A stretch of DNA of 64,000 nucleotides from Polyporus tsugae (GCA_024305745.1 JAHRBS010000001.1:1736001-1800000); one strand, 5' to 3'; counted from the stretch's first letter, positions 36,509-47,585 are shown. The notes: a model not told the origin generated them from the letters alone. Program-made: numbers and translations.

Positions 36509-39026
36509 ATGTCGACAGAGAAGCACGACTCCCAGGAAAATGCCGTCTCGGATGTGAAGGACCGCGACAGGGACTCGACATCCCAAGTCGACGACGGTTC
36601 CCAGTTCGACTTTGCCTCATACTATGACCACAATGCGGGTCGTCTCGTCGTCGATCCGGAGTAAGTTTAATCTCGCTCTAGGCGCGTCGGACCACATGAA
36701 CTGAATACTAGCGCACTGGCAGGGAGGCGAAGCGCGAGTTCGGTGAGACCGTCGCCAGCCGCCTCAAGTTATCTGCAGACGGCACCAAGGTGCTCTGGCC
36801 CCAGCCTCGTGACGACCCCGAGGATCCTCAGAACGTAAGGGTCATTTGCGGCTGTGATTCTATCCACACGTTCTCATCCAACTTTCGGATGACAGTGGTC
36901 GGATTTCCGCAAGAACTTCCAGCTGTTAATCATCACTCTGGCGGCCATTACCCCAGACTTCGACTCTGGTATTGGTATAGCCGACATCTTTGCTCTTGCC
37001 AACCAATTCAACACGACCACCGGACACATCAACAACCTAACCTCCAAGTACGTACCTGTACCTTGTTTCCCATGATAAGAAAACGAGACGATTAAAGCTA
37101 TCTCCCAGCTGGAGCATCTTCCTGCTCGGTACATTTATCGTTCTTCCCTCAAAACTCTTAAACAATAGCTGACGAACCTGGTCGTGACTTTAGGATGGGG
37201 TGGTATTTTTGCTGTGATGCTCATGCGCAGGTTCGGCCGCCTTCCGATCCTGTTCTGGTCCCAAGTTCTCGCCGTGGGCTGGCTTGTGGGATGTACCTTC
37301 GCACCTAATTTGAACACTTTCACAGGTGAGTGGATATTTGAACCTTGTGGGCTGCGGCACCACTGACGATATGGCGCCTTGTAGCAATGCGCTGTTTGAA
37401 CGGCTTCTTCGCGTGCGTGTCTAGTTTTCACTCTTACCTCGCAAGTGATACTTAGTGGATGCGGAACATAGGACATGTCCACAAGTCACTGTGCGTACCT
37501 AATGGATTTACGTATCCCGGAGAATGGTTTGCTCACGAAGGCTGTAGGGTCTCTACATCGTCACGGACTTGTTCCCATTCCACCTGCAAGCGAGAAAGGT
37601 GCGGTTACCCGACTTGTCCATGATACGCCCAATAACGAAAAGAGTTTTTGTTAGCTCAACATCTGGACGATGGGTTTCATCATCTCACCATTCCTGTCGC
37701 CCTTTATGATGGGTTTCATTGTCGCGCGCATCAAGTAAGTTCCTCGGATACTCTGGTTACTGCGGGCGGGCCTCAACCATGAACTTGAACAGCTGGAGGT
37801 GGACGTATGGCATGGGTTCAATCTACGGTCTCTTCGTCGTGTTCATGCTCGCTTTCTTCGGCCAGGAGACGTATGTTTTTCAGCACTCGTCTCCACATGA
37901 GACACATCCTAATGACGTACGTCCAACAGGATGTATGACCGGAAGCTCTCCAACCCCCACCCGATCCCCCGTCCGGAGTCGGCCCTGCGCTACCGCATCG
38001 AGACGTTAATCGGTATCACCGGGGGGCGCATGGCGAAGTACCGCGACAGCTGGCGCACCGCCGTCTTCTCGATCCTCAACGTCGTGTGGCGACCCCACCT
38101 ACTCATGATCCTCCTCTTTGAAGCAGCGGTGTTCGGGTTCTCTATCGGTATCAACGTGAGTCCGACGTTGGCTTCTGAGGACGTAGACATAGGTTCATGT
38201 GCTGACGTGTCTACATATAAGACCACAAATGCTGTTTTCCTGGGGTCGCCGCCCCCTCTGGGATACGGTTTCAGCCAGTTCGGCATAGCCGGAGGCTACG
38301 CGACCCCAATTGTAAGCCATGTTATGCTAGTGTCGAGGAAACCGCTGACCTCCACGCCAGGTCGCTGTTCTCGTTGGAGAGGTTCTCGGTCGCTATTTCA
38401 ACGATTGGGTCATGAATTTCTCCATTCGGCGGAACAGCGGTGTGTTCATTGCCGAGAACCGTCTCTGGTGAGTCTCGCCCTTCGCCCCGCACAATAAGTC
38501 GTTTTCATGGCCTCTGCCATGCACTAGGACGTGCTACATCGGGACTGGGCTCTACGTCGTTGGGTTTGCCGTCCTCGGGGCTTCATTCCAGATGCACCTG
38601 AGCGTCGGCGCCCTCGTCATGGGCTGGGGCATCGCGGAGGTCGCCGTGATGATCAACACGACCGCTATCTGTAAGTACCACACGTCTTCCAGAATCGCCA
38701 GACTTGAGTGTATGAAGTTGCTCACGGGGGGAATACCAGACGCATACTGCAACGACTGCTTCCCGCGGATGCAGGGTGAGATCTCGGGTTTGATCAACCT
38801 CGCCCGTACGTTGGGGGGCTTCAGCGTCGCGTACTTCCAGGTGCCGTGGGCGACGAAGCACGGCGCATTGCAGACATTCGGCGTGGAGGCTGCGATTGTG
38901 GTGGCTTTGTTCTTCCTGATCGTGCCTGCACTTCAGTGGAAGGGAGCCGCCCTGAGGGTAAGTCGTTAGCTATGTGCAAGTATCATCGAGGAACTAAACA
39001 TATTCTAGGAGCGCTACTCCATGTGA
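36509..39026 (+). CDS. Major facilitator superfamily transporter, fungal DHA-like
   Basis: Twelve-helix membrane carrier of 541 residues, probably a proton-driven exporter or importer of small organic molecules. Sixteen exons: 36509-36660, 36723-36834, 36896-37047, 37109-37128, 37194-37325, 37385-37412, 37472-37490, 37548-37598, 37655-37734, 37793-37870, 37930-38155, 38222-38311, 38361-38467, 38528-38670, 38740-38957 and 39009-39026. Three consecutive short exons (20, 28 and 19 nt) are needed to join helices two to four. LLITLAAITPDFDSGIG and the loop LMRRFGRLP (MFS signature between helices two and three) are diagnostic; a second conserved part is GEVLGRYFNDWVM. The N-terminal 90 residues are hydrophilic. 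The intron before 38222 ends in AAG. It lies between a glycosyltransferase and an amidohydrolase on the same strand. Substrate unknown. Confidence 0.93.
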
Positions 39027-39579
39027 CGGCCTCATGCTCTCCTTCGGATACTTCTCCTTGTACACGAATAGCTACGAGATCTCTTCTGTATTTTTTATGT
39101 GGAATCATGCAGCTGACTTGGCACGGAGTGATGATCGTGTGTGGCCAGCGGACCTTTGAGGGGATCCATAGGCGCCTATCCTGAATGGCGAACCCGATCT
39201 AAGCGCCCACATAAGTTGAAGTTAAACTCAAAGCTTCCCTCGGGTCTCCGACGAAGCTGCCCATGCTGCTCCGCTGTCCCTACTCTGCATCCTCTCTCAC
39301 ACAACTGCCCAACAAACCCTCATCACAAGACCACTCTTCAATCGCTGTAGACCTCGACCCGGGTGCCCTAAGGACTGCCATGACACGCCGTGAGTACAAA
39401 CTTAGCCTGTACTTTCATTCATGTGCTCATCTGCTGTTGACGCGAGCGCAGGTCATGTTGAGCCTGGAGCTATTTCGGGTTTGACCTTCTCATGGTACCT
39501 CGGTGTCCACGGTAGCGAATAGCATGCATATAAGCAGGTGAGACCCACCTCTCATTGGGGATTCTGTCTCACAGCGAGC
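39027..39579. other. Intergenic region with amidohydrolase promoter
   Basis: 553 bp with no coding signal. The last 60 bases carry the TATA box and pyrimidine-rich leader of the next gene. Confidence 0.5.
39529..39534 (+). promoter_or_regulatory. TATA box of the amidohydrolase gene
   Basis: TATAAG 51 bases before the ATG at 39580, in the same position range as those of the other secreted-protein genes here. Confidence 0.5.
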
Positions 39580-40997
39580 ATGGCAACCATCGGCCTCTTC
39601 CTACTCTTCAGTCTTTTTGGCACCCACACTGCGTATGGGCGGGTGTGGAACGACACAGGTGTCGGGAGCATTGCGTTTGAGGAGGCCTGGACGATCCCCG
39701 AGTTTATACACCAAGCCGAGTATGTGACTTTTCTGTCATTAGTCCGATCGAGCTGAGCCGTACCCACAGCCAAACCGTGCCCCCAGTCGGTACGACGCAA
39801 CGATCTGGTGTGATTCCTCCTAGACCGTACCTGACCAGGCATGTGTTCCAGGTCAAACCAACGCGGACCTGGAAGCCAACTTGCTGGACATACACAACCA
39901 ACGTCTAGCCCACATGGACGCGACGGGAATGGATTTCGCGAGTATCCATGATAGCCGTACCAATATTATATCCAGCTAAGTTGGAACTTTGCAGATGGTC
40001 CTGTCCTGCGCGTCGCCCTGCATCCAAGGCATTGCGGACCCAGCGAACGCATCGGCCATGGCCACGTCCACCAACAACGAGCTCGCGAGTCAAATCTCAA
40101 ACAACACCCTCCGTTTTGGGGCGTTCGCTGCGCTCGCTATGCACGACCCTGCCGTCGCCGCTCAGGAACTTACGCGTGCAGTCACGGAGCTCGGTTTCCT
40201 CGGCGCGCTCATCAACGACTATCAGCAGGCGGGGACGGCTGACAATCGTGAGGTGCCCGCCTCGTACCACCAGGATCGGACTGACTGACGAGGTCCTTAG
40301 AGACGTTCCTGTTCTACGACCAACCGCAGTACGACGTGTTCTGGCAGACCGTGGTGGATCTTGACGTCCCGGTGTACCTGCATCCTCGCGTCAACCCGCC
40401 GCCGGTGTCCACGCTGCTGTACTCGCATGCGCCGTTCTTGACTGGCGCCTCGCAGGAGTTTGCGGTGACACTGTCGACCCATATCCTCGGGCTCTGCACC
40501 AACGGTGTGTTCGAGTGAGTGTCATGCTGGTCGTGTCTGGAAATGCGAGCCTGAAGTGCGTTTATTTCAGTCGGTTCCCAAACCTGACGATCATCTCCGG
40601 GCATCTTGGGGAGCGCATTCCATCAGACCTTTTCCGTATCAACGACCGTAGGTCATAACGCTCTCCCCGCCCGCTTCCATGTTCTTGACGCTGCTCCACC
40701 CAATCAGAACTGGCTCGCCAGGTCTTCGTCGGGATGCCGATGCAGAAGAACGTCACCTTCTACTTCCAGAACAACATCCTCGAGACGACCTCGGGCAACT
40801 TCGCGACGGACCTCGTCAAGTTCCACGCGCAGCAGATCGGGCTCGAGCGCATCCTGTTCTCGGTCGACTACCCGTACGTGGCGATGGAGCAGGGCGCGGC
40901 GTGGCTCGAGGACGAGGCGCCGACGTTCCTCGACGAGCAGCAGGTGCTCGCGCTGAAGAGGGGGCTCGCCATCGAGGTCTTGCGGTTGAATGGGTGA
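39580..40997 (+). CDS. Secreted amidohydrolase of the hydroxybenzoate/resorcylate decarboxylase group
   Basis: Metal-dependent TIM-barrel enzyme (amidohydrolase 2 family); close relatives decarboxylate 2,3-dihydroxybenzoate, gamma-resorcylate or aminocarboxymuconate semialdehyde. Exons: 39580-39719, 39770-39789, 39852-39937, 39995-40247, 40301-40514, 40571-40647 and 40708-40997, giving 359 residues. Metal or catalytic candidates: Glu34/Glu35 in FEEAW, His194 in LHPR, His249 in SGHLGE and Asp317 in SVDYPY. The first 20 residues look like a signal peptide (LFLLFSLFGTHTAYG), unusual for cytosolic relatives. The intron 39938-39994 begins with GCGAGT: only a GC-AG intron joins MDF to MVLSCASP in phase. 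N-glycosylation sites (NVT, NLT) fit secretion. Exact substrate unknown. Confidence 0.9.
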
Positions 40998-41755
40998 AGC
41001 ACGGAAGGCACACGCGACGATATCGACGAAGGCCAAAGTGACGTGTATAGAGGAGAAAGTTTTTTGGCAACCGGCCTCAACTAAATGAATTTAGAGCGTC
41101 GGAAGACAGTGCTACGTTCGGACACTGTTTTCGGGGTTCCAGAGGCCTTGGCCGCGCTGCGTCTACGTCCTCGCAATCGCCGAGCCTCGCACAAGGCACT
41201 ATCTCCTCCCGTCGCAGCCGCTCTATGTATCCGAGGCCAGTACTCCCGCCTTGTCCCCCTTGTTTGTCGCATCGCAGCCGCCTCTGTCAGGCAAAGTCTC
41301 TCCGTACAAGCGATCGCGTTGCTGCACAGCAAAGCCTCAGCAAAGTGGTAGCCGACGCTGGCCACGCAGTGCGGGCCCGGCGATCCTTGATCTGATCTGA
41401 AGCGCGGATCGGACTTGTTCTCCTTTTCTGTCACACCTTTCTGCCGCGATGGAGCAGGCTTGAAGTTTCGACGGTAAACAGCATCTAGGGCCCGGGCGGT
41501 GTCCGTTGAATGTCCGCTGAATTGACCTCGCGTTCTCCGACAGACATCGGAGAAGGTATTTACGCTGTGCCTCTTCGAGCCCGGGGCTTGGAGCCCGGAG
41601 GCGAGCACGGTTCGTCTACTGACCAAGATCGAACTAAGACTACAGATCTATGCACCAGTATATGAATCGGCCAGATGAAGGATTGTGAGGACAGGTCTTC
41701 GAGTCCTCCCTTTGCACCCGACTCGCCTCGCCGGTAGCACCCCCCCCCCCCCCCC
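40998..41755. other. Intergenic region
   Basis: 758 bp between the amidohydrolase and the DUF6533 gene. Nothing protein-like. It ends in a run of 16 C that touches the next start codon. Confidence 0.5.
41740..41755 (+). repeat. Run of 16 cytosines directly before a start codon
   Basis: C16 at 41740-41755, followed at once by ATG at 41756 of the DUF6533 gene. It would form the last bases of the 5' leader. Length may vary between strains or be misread. Confidence 0.9.
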
Positions 41756-43560
41756 ATGTCCTCAAGCTCGGCCGCTGCAGAAATCATCGCTGAGCAATAC
41801 TCCCTGTACGCGTCTGCCAGCATTAAACATTCCCTCAGCGTGCTGACCAAAAACGTACCATTAACAGATGGGTTTCATTATTGTGTAGTTACGCTGCGTT
41901 CAGTGAGTGCTGCATGCCCCTCCTGCCAGACGACCCTGGGCCTTATCGACAACTGTTTTTCCACAGCGTTGATTTGCTATGATTGGGCCTTGAACCTCAA
42001 TGAAGAAATCAAGCTATTTTGGCGACGCAGAGTGACGGCCGCGTCGATACTCTACTTCTGCATTCGATACCTGCTTATCGTGTACTGGATATTGGGATAC
42101 CCGACGCTTACGATCCAAGGAGTAGTGAGTTGAATATAAACCTTCACCTCGATGTATGAACAATGGCTGATCGCTTTCGCTTCCAGGGGTACGTCCACCA
42201 CTAAACATGCGCGAGCATTGTATGCAATGGTATTCACCAACACCTTTCCAGTTGCGACGCGTACATGTACATCATCTTTGTCCTCCAATTGCTCATATAC
42301 GTCTTCCCCGCTCGTGAGTACCCTAGCTCCTCCCATCCTGGTTCGGCTTGGTTCGACGGTTAACGACGGCATCCCAGTGTTCTCCACGCTGCGCGTGTAT
42401 GCGCTAACGGCTCAGAACAAAGTGCTCGCTCTTACCACCCTGTTCTTCTCGTTGGGTCCATTGTATGCCAACGCGGTACGCTCCATTCACCATATATATG
42501 TGCATGCTTCCTGACGAGCGAATCCACACTAGGTCCACTATGGCTGGGAAAAACCTGAGTACCTCGGCGCCGATTACGGCTGCTTCGTGGTCGATGACGC
42601 CACTGACCAAATGGGTATAATGTGAGCTAGACTGTCGTGCCCTCCCCCCCCTTCAATCATGCTAATGAGAGCTGTCTTCCCTCTCCCAGATGTAAGCACA
42701 ATCACCCGTTCTACCGTGACATCTCGCAGTCCCTGAGTTTGGAGTAGTCACTGGCATCTCACGAGGACTGCTCTCCGTGGGGGACCTCCTGGTCATCGTG
42801 GTCACACTCGTGAAGACACTCAGCTTGTCGAGGAGCTCCAAAGGATTGATTGGCTCTTCCTCTCTGGCTACAACATTGCTGTACAACGGTAAGCACGCCG
42901 CGCGTTACGCAGAGACCGCTCATCACTGATCAGCGAATCGTCCTCCCAGGCGTCATCTACTACATGTACGTCCCTATGCTAGACCGCGAAGCGTTCTGAT
43001 GAAGCTAAAAATGCACCTTTTCCAGACCGTTGGCCATCCTCAACATCCTGCACACAATCCTGACAGAGACCGGCGCGGACCAGATCCTGCGCACCTCCAG
43101 CCTTGTCTCCGTCTTCATAGACCCGTAAGTCCCCCGCACCCCTCCCGACCATGATACTTTGATGTAACAATAAATATGTCATCGTGCACACAGCGTCACC
43201 TCCGTCCTCGCATGCCGCTTCCTCCTGAACCTGCGCATGGTAGAGGAGGGTCGTCAGGGCACAGTCGACGAGTCGTTCGCGCTCACGCCGACCTTGCGGT
43301 TTAGCCCAGACCCTGCCGCGACCCTCCCGCCGTTCATCGCGTCCATGGGCGAGCTCGTCGACATGGGCTTCGCGCACCTAGAGCACTCGTCCGCGGACGG
43401 TTCGGAGGGGGTGGAGATGACGTTTGCAGAGTCCGACGCGAGCGACGCCAATCTGACGACGAAGGTAGAGGGCGCCACGCCAGAGCCCCGCGGGGAAGAG
43501 CTGCCGTCCGCCCCGGGCGGCGTGGTTGAGGAGGTTGTTCCGCGCACGGACGTTGTATGA
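41756..43560 (+). CDS. DUF6533 seven-helix membrane protein
   Basis: Basidiomycete-specific multi-helix family of unknown function, receptor-like in topology. Model: 41756-41805, 41889-41902, 41967-42124, 42187-42188, 42252-42313, 42378-42475, 42533-42621, 42690-42691, 42748-42888, 42950-42965, 43026-43124 and 43194-43560, giving 365 residues. LICYDWALNLNEEIKLFWRR is the family's N-terminal block; FSTLRVYAL, VGDLLVIVVTLVKT and the end block VTSVLACRFLLNLR also fit. Two exons of only 2 nt (GG and AT) are required to keep phase with normal-length introns; the second can be avoided by a 133-nt intron from 42615. If the 2-nt exons are not real, the gene carries frameshifts. The cytosolic tail (about 110 residues) is acidic and Ser/Pro-rich. 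It converges on the bleomycin hydrolase gene, 92 bp apart. Confidence 0.82.
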
Positions 43561-43652
43561 TAGCAATAGTATGTACACCATATGGACACGCCTACATCTT
43601 ACCCTACAGTACACGTACACATCCTGCCTACATCTTACCATACGCTTGTCCT

Positions 43653-45642
43653 TTACGCCAATGAACCCTAACAGCAAATAATCTTTAGCATCAACGCCCT
43701 CAGACTGGGACCAGCACCAAGGCCAAGCACTCACCATCGGGTCCCACGCGGGCAAGACCACCTTCTCCTCTGCCTCAAACACCCTCACCAGCTCCCTCGG
43801 CGCAAGCTGCTTCGGCACGACGACCTGGTACACCCACTGCTCGAACCACTTGTCGCTCATCACGAAATACCCCTTCTCGCCCACGTCCAGCCCCCACGAG
43901 TTCTCGACCTTGTACCTGACGGGCCGTCCTTGCGCGTCGAGGTGCACGCCGGAGATGACCATCGCGTGCGTCATGCTCGACTCGGTCGTGCGCAGGCGGT
44001 CCGCCTTGGTCAGGCCGAACGCGACGTCGAACGCGGCGCCGTACTCGAACAGGTCCGGGTCCATGATGCCGAGCGTGCGGTCCGAGAACTGGTTCACGTC
44101 GCAGCCGAAGAAGACGGGGTGGCCCGCCTTGAGCTGGCGCACGACGGCCTGCTTGAGCGTGTCGATCTCGGTGTTCACGTCTGCGTGCGTGTGTGCGTGT
44201 GTGTGTGCATGCGCGCGCGCGATGAGTTCAGCGTCTGGAGTTGTGCAGAGAAGTGCACGGGATTGGACTGGACGTACAGAGCACGGGCCGCCCGCCCCAG
44301 AGGTTGCCGAGCTTGTCGACGGTGTAGAGCTTGCCGTACTCGTTCCGCGGGTCGTTGATCAGCGAGAACGAGTCTGCGGGCTGGGTGCGTCGCGCGTGAG
44401 CCTTTCCCACCTTCTCCCTCATGCATCACCCCCAGATTGTGGCACTCACCGAGTACTTGTCGTACGCAAACGTCCTGTAGAACTGCGTCGGGGTGCCCGT
44501 CCACGACGCGGGCTTGCCGTCCTTGTCGTAGTAGTCCCACGTGAACGGCTCGTCTGGCTTGGGCACCGCGCCGAGCGTCGCGCTCATCACGACGTACACC
44601 TCCTTGAGGAGCGCCTCCTTCTTGGCGCGGAGCGCCGCGAGGACCGCGGCATCCGAGAGCGCACTGTTCGCCTTGAGGGACACGTGGAGCGCGCGCAGGA
44701 TGAGCGCGTGCTCGCGTAGCTTCGTCTTGAGGAGCGTGTTGATGGGCGAGGAGAGCGAGGAGTGGAGGGACTCGGGGTAGATGGGCTGCGGGACGACGCC
44801 GTAGGTCTACATGTGTTGTGGTGCGGGTGAGAATGCGCATGTCGTGGTGAGAACGGGGCGATAGGAAGTGAGATAAGGGCACGCGCGCGTAGGCTGGGGG
44901 GCTAGGGAGGGAGAGAACGGACCTCGAGCAGGTTCACGACCATGTCCCACTGACCGCCGTCGCTGATGAGCTCGTCAGCGAGGTACTGGATGAGGCGGTC
45001 GTCGACGGGCAGCTCCGCGTTCTCGATCGAGAGCTCGAGGTAGTAGTTGGCCTTGTTGAGCTTGTCCCAGAAGAAGAGGTACGACTGCAAAAGATAGCGA
45101 AGTTAGCGCGCTATGTATTTATAGTGAAACTGCCTCACGCCGGCCCGCCTTGCACAGGCAGAGGAATGGATGCAAATGGGAAGGGCGGGGACGGATTCGT
45201 GGGGTACATGTTATCCGGCTGAGGGGAGACGCACCTGAGAGAGCTGGAACTCGGACAAGTTGAGCTTTTTCATGACGCTGTACCGCAGCAGATTGGTGGT
45301 GGCGAAGAGCCAACAGCGGCCGGAGTTCTTCTGGCTGGTGATGGGGTTTGTCTTAAAGTCAAGCTCGAGGTTGAAGACGTGGGGGTCGGCGACGCGGGCG
45401 GCGCGGGAGATTAGGGCATCGCGGATGTTGGAGTGGTTGAGGATCGCACGGGAGAGCTGGAGCTTGGGCGATAGAGCAATGTCGCTCTCCCAACCGTCGA
45501 CGTGGCCAAGCACGAGGGCACCGTCCTTGGAAAGCGGGGCGGTGATTTGGACGTCGGCGAGGGACTGGTGGAGAGGCTTCTCGGAGTCGTGGGACTCGAG
45601 GTCGGGAACGGACTGGATGGCCTTGGATGGTGCGGATCCCAT
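43653..45642 (-). CDS. BLH1: Bleomycin hydrolase (cysteine aminopeptidase, C1B)
   Basis: Cytosolic papain-fold peptidase that trims peptides and homocysteine thiolactone and forms a hexameric barrel in yeast and man. Exons on the minus strand: 45642-45235, 45084-44923, 44806-44450, 44380-44278, 44180-43735 and 43667-43653, giving 496 residues. Catalytic residues are present: Cys110 in NSGRCWLFA, His415 in SMTHAMVISGV and Asn437 in ENSWG. The last exon is 15 nt and encodes GSLA and stop, so the protein ends ...LPAWDPMGSLA, directly in Ala. The fourth intron contains a 40-bp alternating purine-pyrimidine tract. No signal peptide. All introns are canonical and the start at 45642 gives the usual family N-terminal extension of about 60 residues. 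Confidence 0.95.
44182..44221. repeat. Alternating purine-pyrimidine tract (TG/CG repeats) in an intron
   Basis: Forty bases of strict alternation, mostly TG and CG steps, inside the bleomycin hydrolase intron 44181-44277, immediately next to the 3' splice site on the minus strand. Such tracts can adopt left-handed DNA and vary in length. Confidence 0.85.
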
Positions 45643-46182
45643 GTGAGCAGACTCAGACTACTTAGCAACGCTGAGACCTGTCGAGGAGAGGTAGCGGGGC
45701 ACGACAAGGTCAACGTAGGGCTAGATAAGCAGGGTAACTGGGGCATGTTGGGCGGGTTGCTGTTGTGGCTCCGAAGTTGGGATGCCGCTTGGTTTAGACA
45801 GCGTTGAGCATGTGCAAGGTCGACATACAGTATTATTATTATTCCGGGTCTGCACGTCATGAGACCATGATAAATATGAGAGCTCCGATTGGCTGCAGGT
45901 GATATTCGCACAGGATGAGCTCGATGGCTTCGCGAGATAGCACTGTTAGCAGGGGAGGATTGGGGGAGAGCATATGCAGGCAGCCACTCTGTGCAATTAA
46001 GGTCGGGGAGTTATGAAGAGTAAATGGGAGTACTTACTAAGTTACTTACTTTCCTCGGCACCACTGGAGGATATTTCGTGACAGGCACCACGTGCCTGTG
46101 ATAATTCGTGTCAATCACATGATGATTTGATGACATGCAAATGTAACTGAACGTTTGGTTTTAACGTTTAACGTTTAACTCT

Positions 46183-46189
46183 TGCGCGC
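46183..46189 (+). promoter_or_regulatory. Putative metal response element
   Basis: TGCGCGC fits the TGCRCNC element described in manganese peroxidase promoters, about 1.6 kb upstream of the peroxidase ATG at 47775. A seven-base match is weak evidence. Confidence 0.25.
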
Positions 46190-46192
46190 AGT

Positions 46193-46213
46193 GGTCACCG
46201 GTCACCGGTCACC
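46193..46213 (+). repeat. Three tandem GGTCACC heptamers
   Basis: Perfect threefold repeat of GGTCACC, preceded by repeats of AACGTTT at about 46150-46179. It lies in the intergenic region between two divergent genes and could bind a protein or be a simple repeat. Confidence 0.9.
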
Positions 46214-47128
46214 TTGGACTCTGATCAGGCCTCAGGCGTTGGCCACCATTGCATGCTGTTTACCTTCCGCCCAGCATCTACTGGCACTACCTCCGCGTTC
46301 ATCTACGCGACTTGACCTCTCACGGCCCATATCCGAACACCCACGCTCAAGAATAGCCCTGTGATAGTTCACCTCCATGGGAGGCCTCGACACCATACCT
46401 CTCTTTGTCGCCACCGCTCTCCGAGGCAATCCGTCCCTCTGGGTCACAGCTCATACGTTCCCCTCCTTTCGTTCTGACCCCATGTCGACACGCTCTTGAT
46501 CTGAGGTCAGTCCCGTCTTGCGGTCGCCATACGGCTTCTAAATGAATAACAACCTCAATCATTTGTCCAGTCCCTTGTCGTACCTCCTGTCGTGCGCTCC
46601 AAAACGGGCTTCATAGCGTCGGGAGAGGACGTCGCAGCGTGCACTACATCGCCCAGGACAGACCTGTCCCAGGACATGCTGCCCCAAGGGTAAATATCGA
46701 ATCGTTCACGACGAACATTCTGTGTTCTTACCATGAGAGTCAATCCCAAGTATATGCCAGTCGCGAATGTCCCAAGGCGGCACCCCGCAGCTCCTCAACT
46801 CACTCAAACTTACCCGACTCCATCCAGTCCTCACCCAGCTGCGCAGCAGCCCGCCCCTCATATGCTATATACGCCCTGTCTGTCTTGCTCTCCCTTCAAG
46901 TTCCCCTCATCGCCCCCCTTGTTAGAGACCATTTGACTTCTACCCTGCCTCTCAAACCCTCAAACTATCTGACGCCTGCTTGTGGGACCGTCCCGGAGCA
47001 TTTAAACTCACCCCGAGACACCATATGTTGCCAGTGCCCATCTTTGCTCGGCATACCTCTTTGGGTCGCCTCCCAGTCTGCTGGTCGACCCCCCAATTCA
47101 TGTCAACGCAAGAATCCTCTTCATCCTG

Positions 47129-47135
47129 TGCGCGC
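47129..47135 (+). promoter_or_regulatory. Putative metal response element
   Basis: TGCGCGC, matching TGCRCNC, about 640 bases before the peroxidase start at 47775. Confidence 0.3.
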
Positions 47136-47585
47136 ATCCACTCCGTTGTTCCTTTGAGCGCCCCCGGCCGTGGTCGTGCTGGCCTATCGACGTGGAGATC
47201 CGCGGTGGTGGCCCGTATGTTCAAGAACAAGTCGGTGGTCTCCCTCCTCTGATTTCAATGTTCTTCCCGAGCCTCCGCACTGGTCAATTAAGACAGCTCT
47301 TCGCGCTGGGCGCGCGTACCTGTCTGGGAGGTCCGTGTCCCACTGTCGCTGACGGAGATGGTGTCCTGCTGACTTCGACACCTCTCTCGCTCTCAGCAAC
47401 AGGCAGCGTTGATCTGCACTGAACACACGAGTTGGCTACACCGAGAACAAGACCGTCTGCAGTGCGGCAGCGGAGTCCACCGGCTGGTCGTCCGCCCAGG
47501 TTCGAGCAACACGCCGACGCTCTGGTCGTGGCTGCCCGACCATTGTCCTGGTTGAGGGGCGCAAACAGCACCGAGGATGCCGCAA

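Noticed and set aside
42187..42221. Longer exon instead of the 2-nt exon in the DUF6533 gene
   Set aside because: Entering in the required phase it meets TAA after five codons, so it cannot be the coding form.
46639..47157. Plus-strand frame of 172 codons upstream of the peroxidase
   Set aside because: Low-complexity, from pyrimidine-rich DNA; no motif, no introns, no signal peptide.
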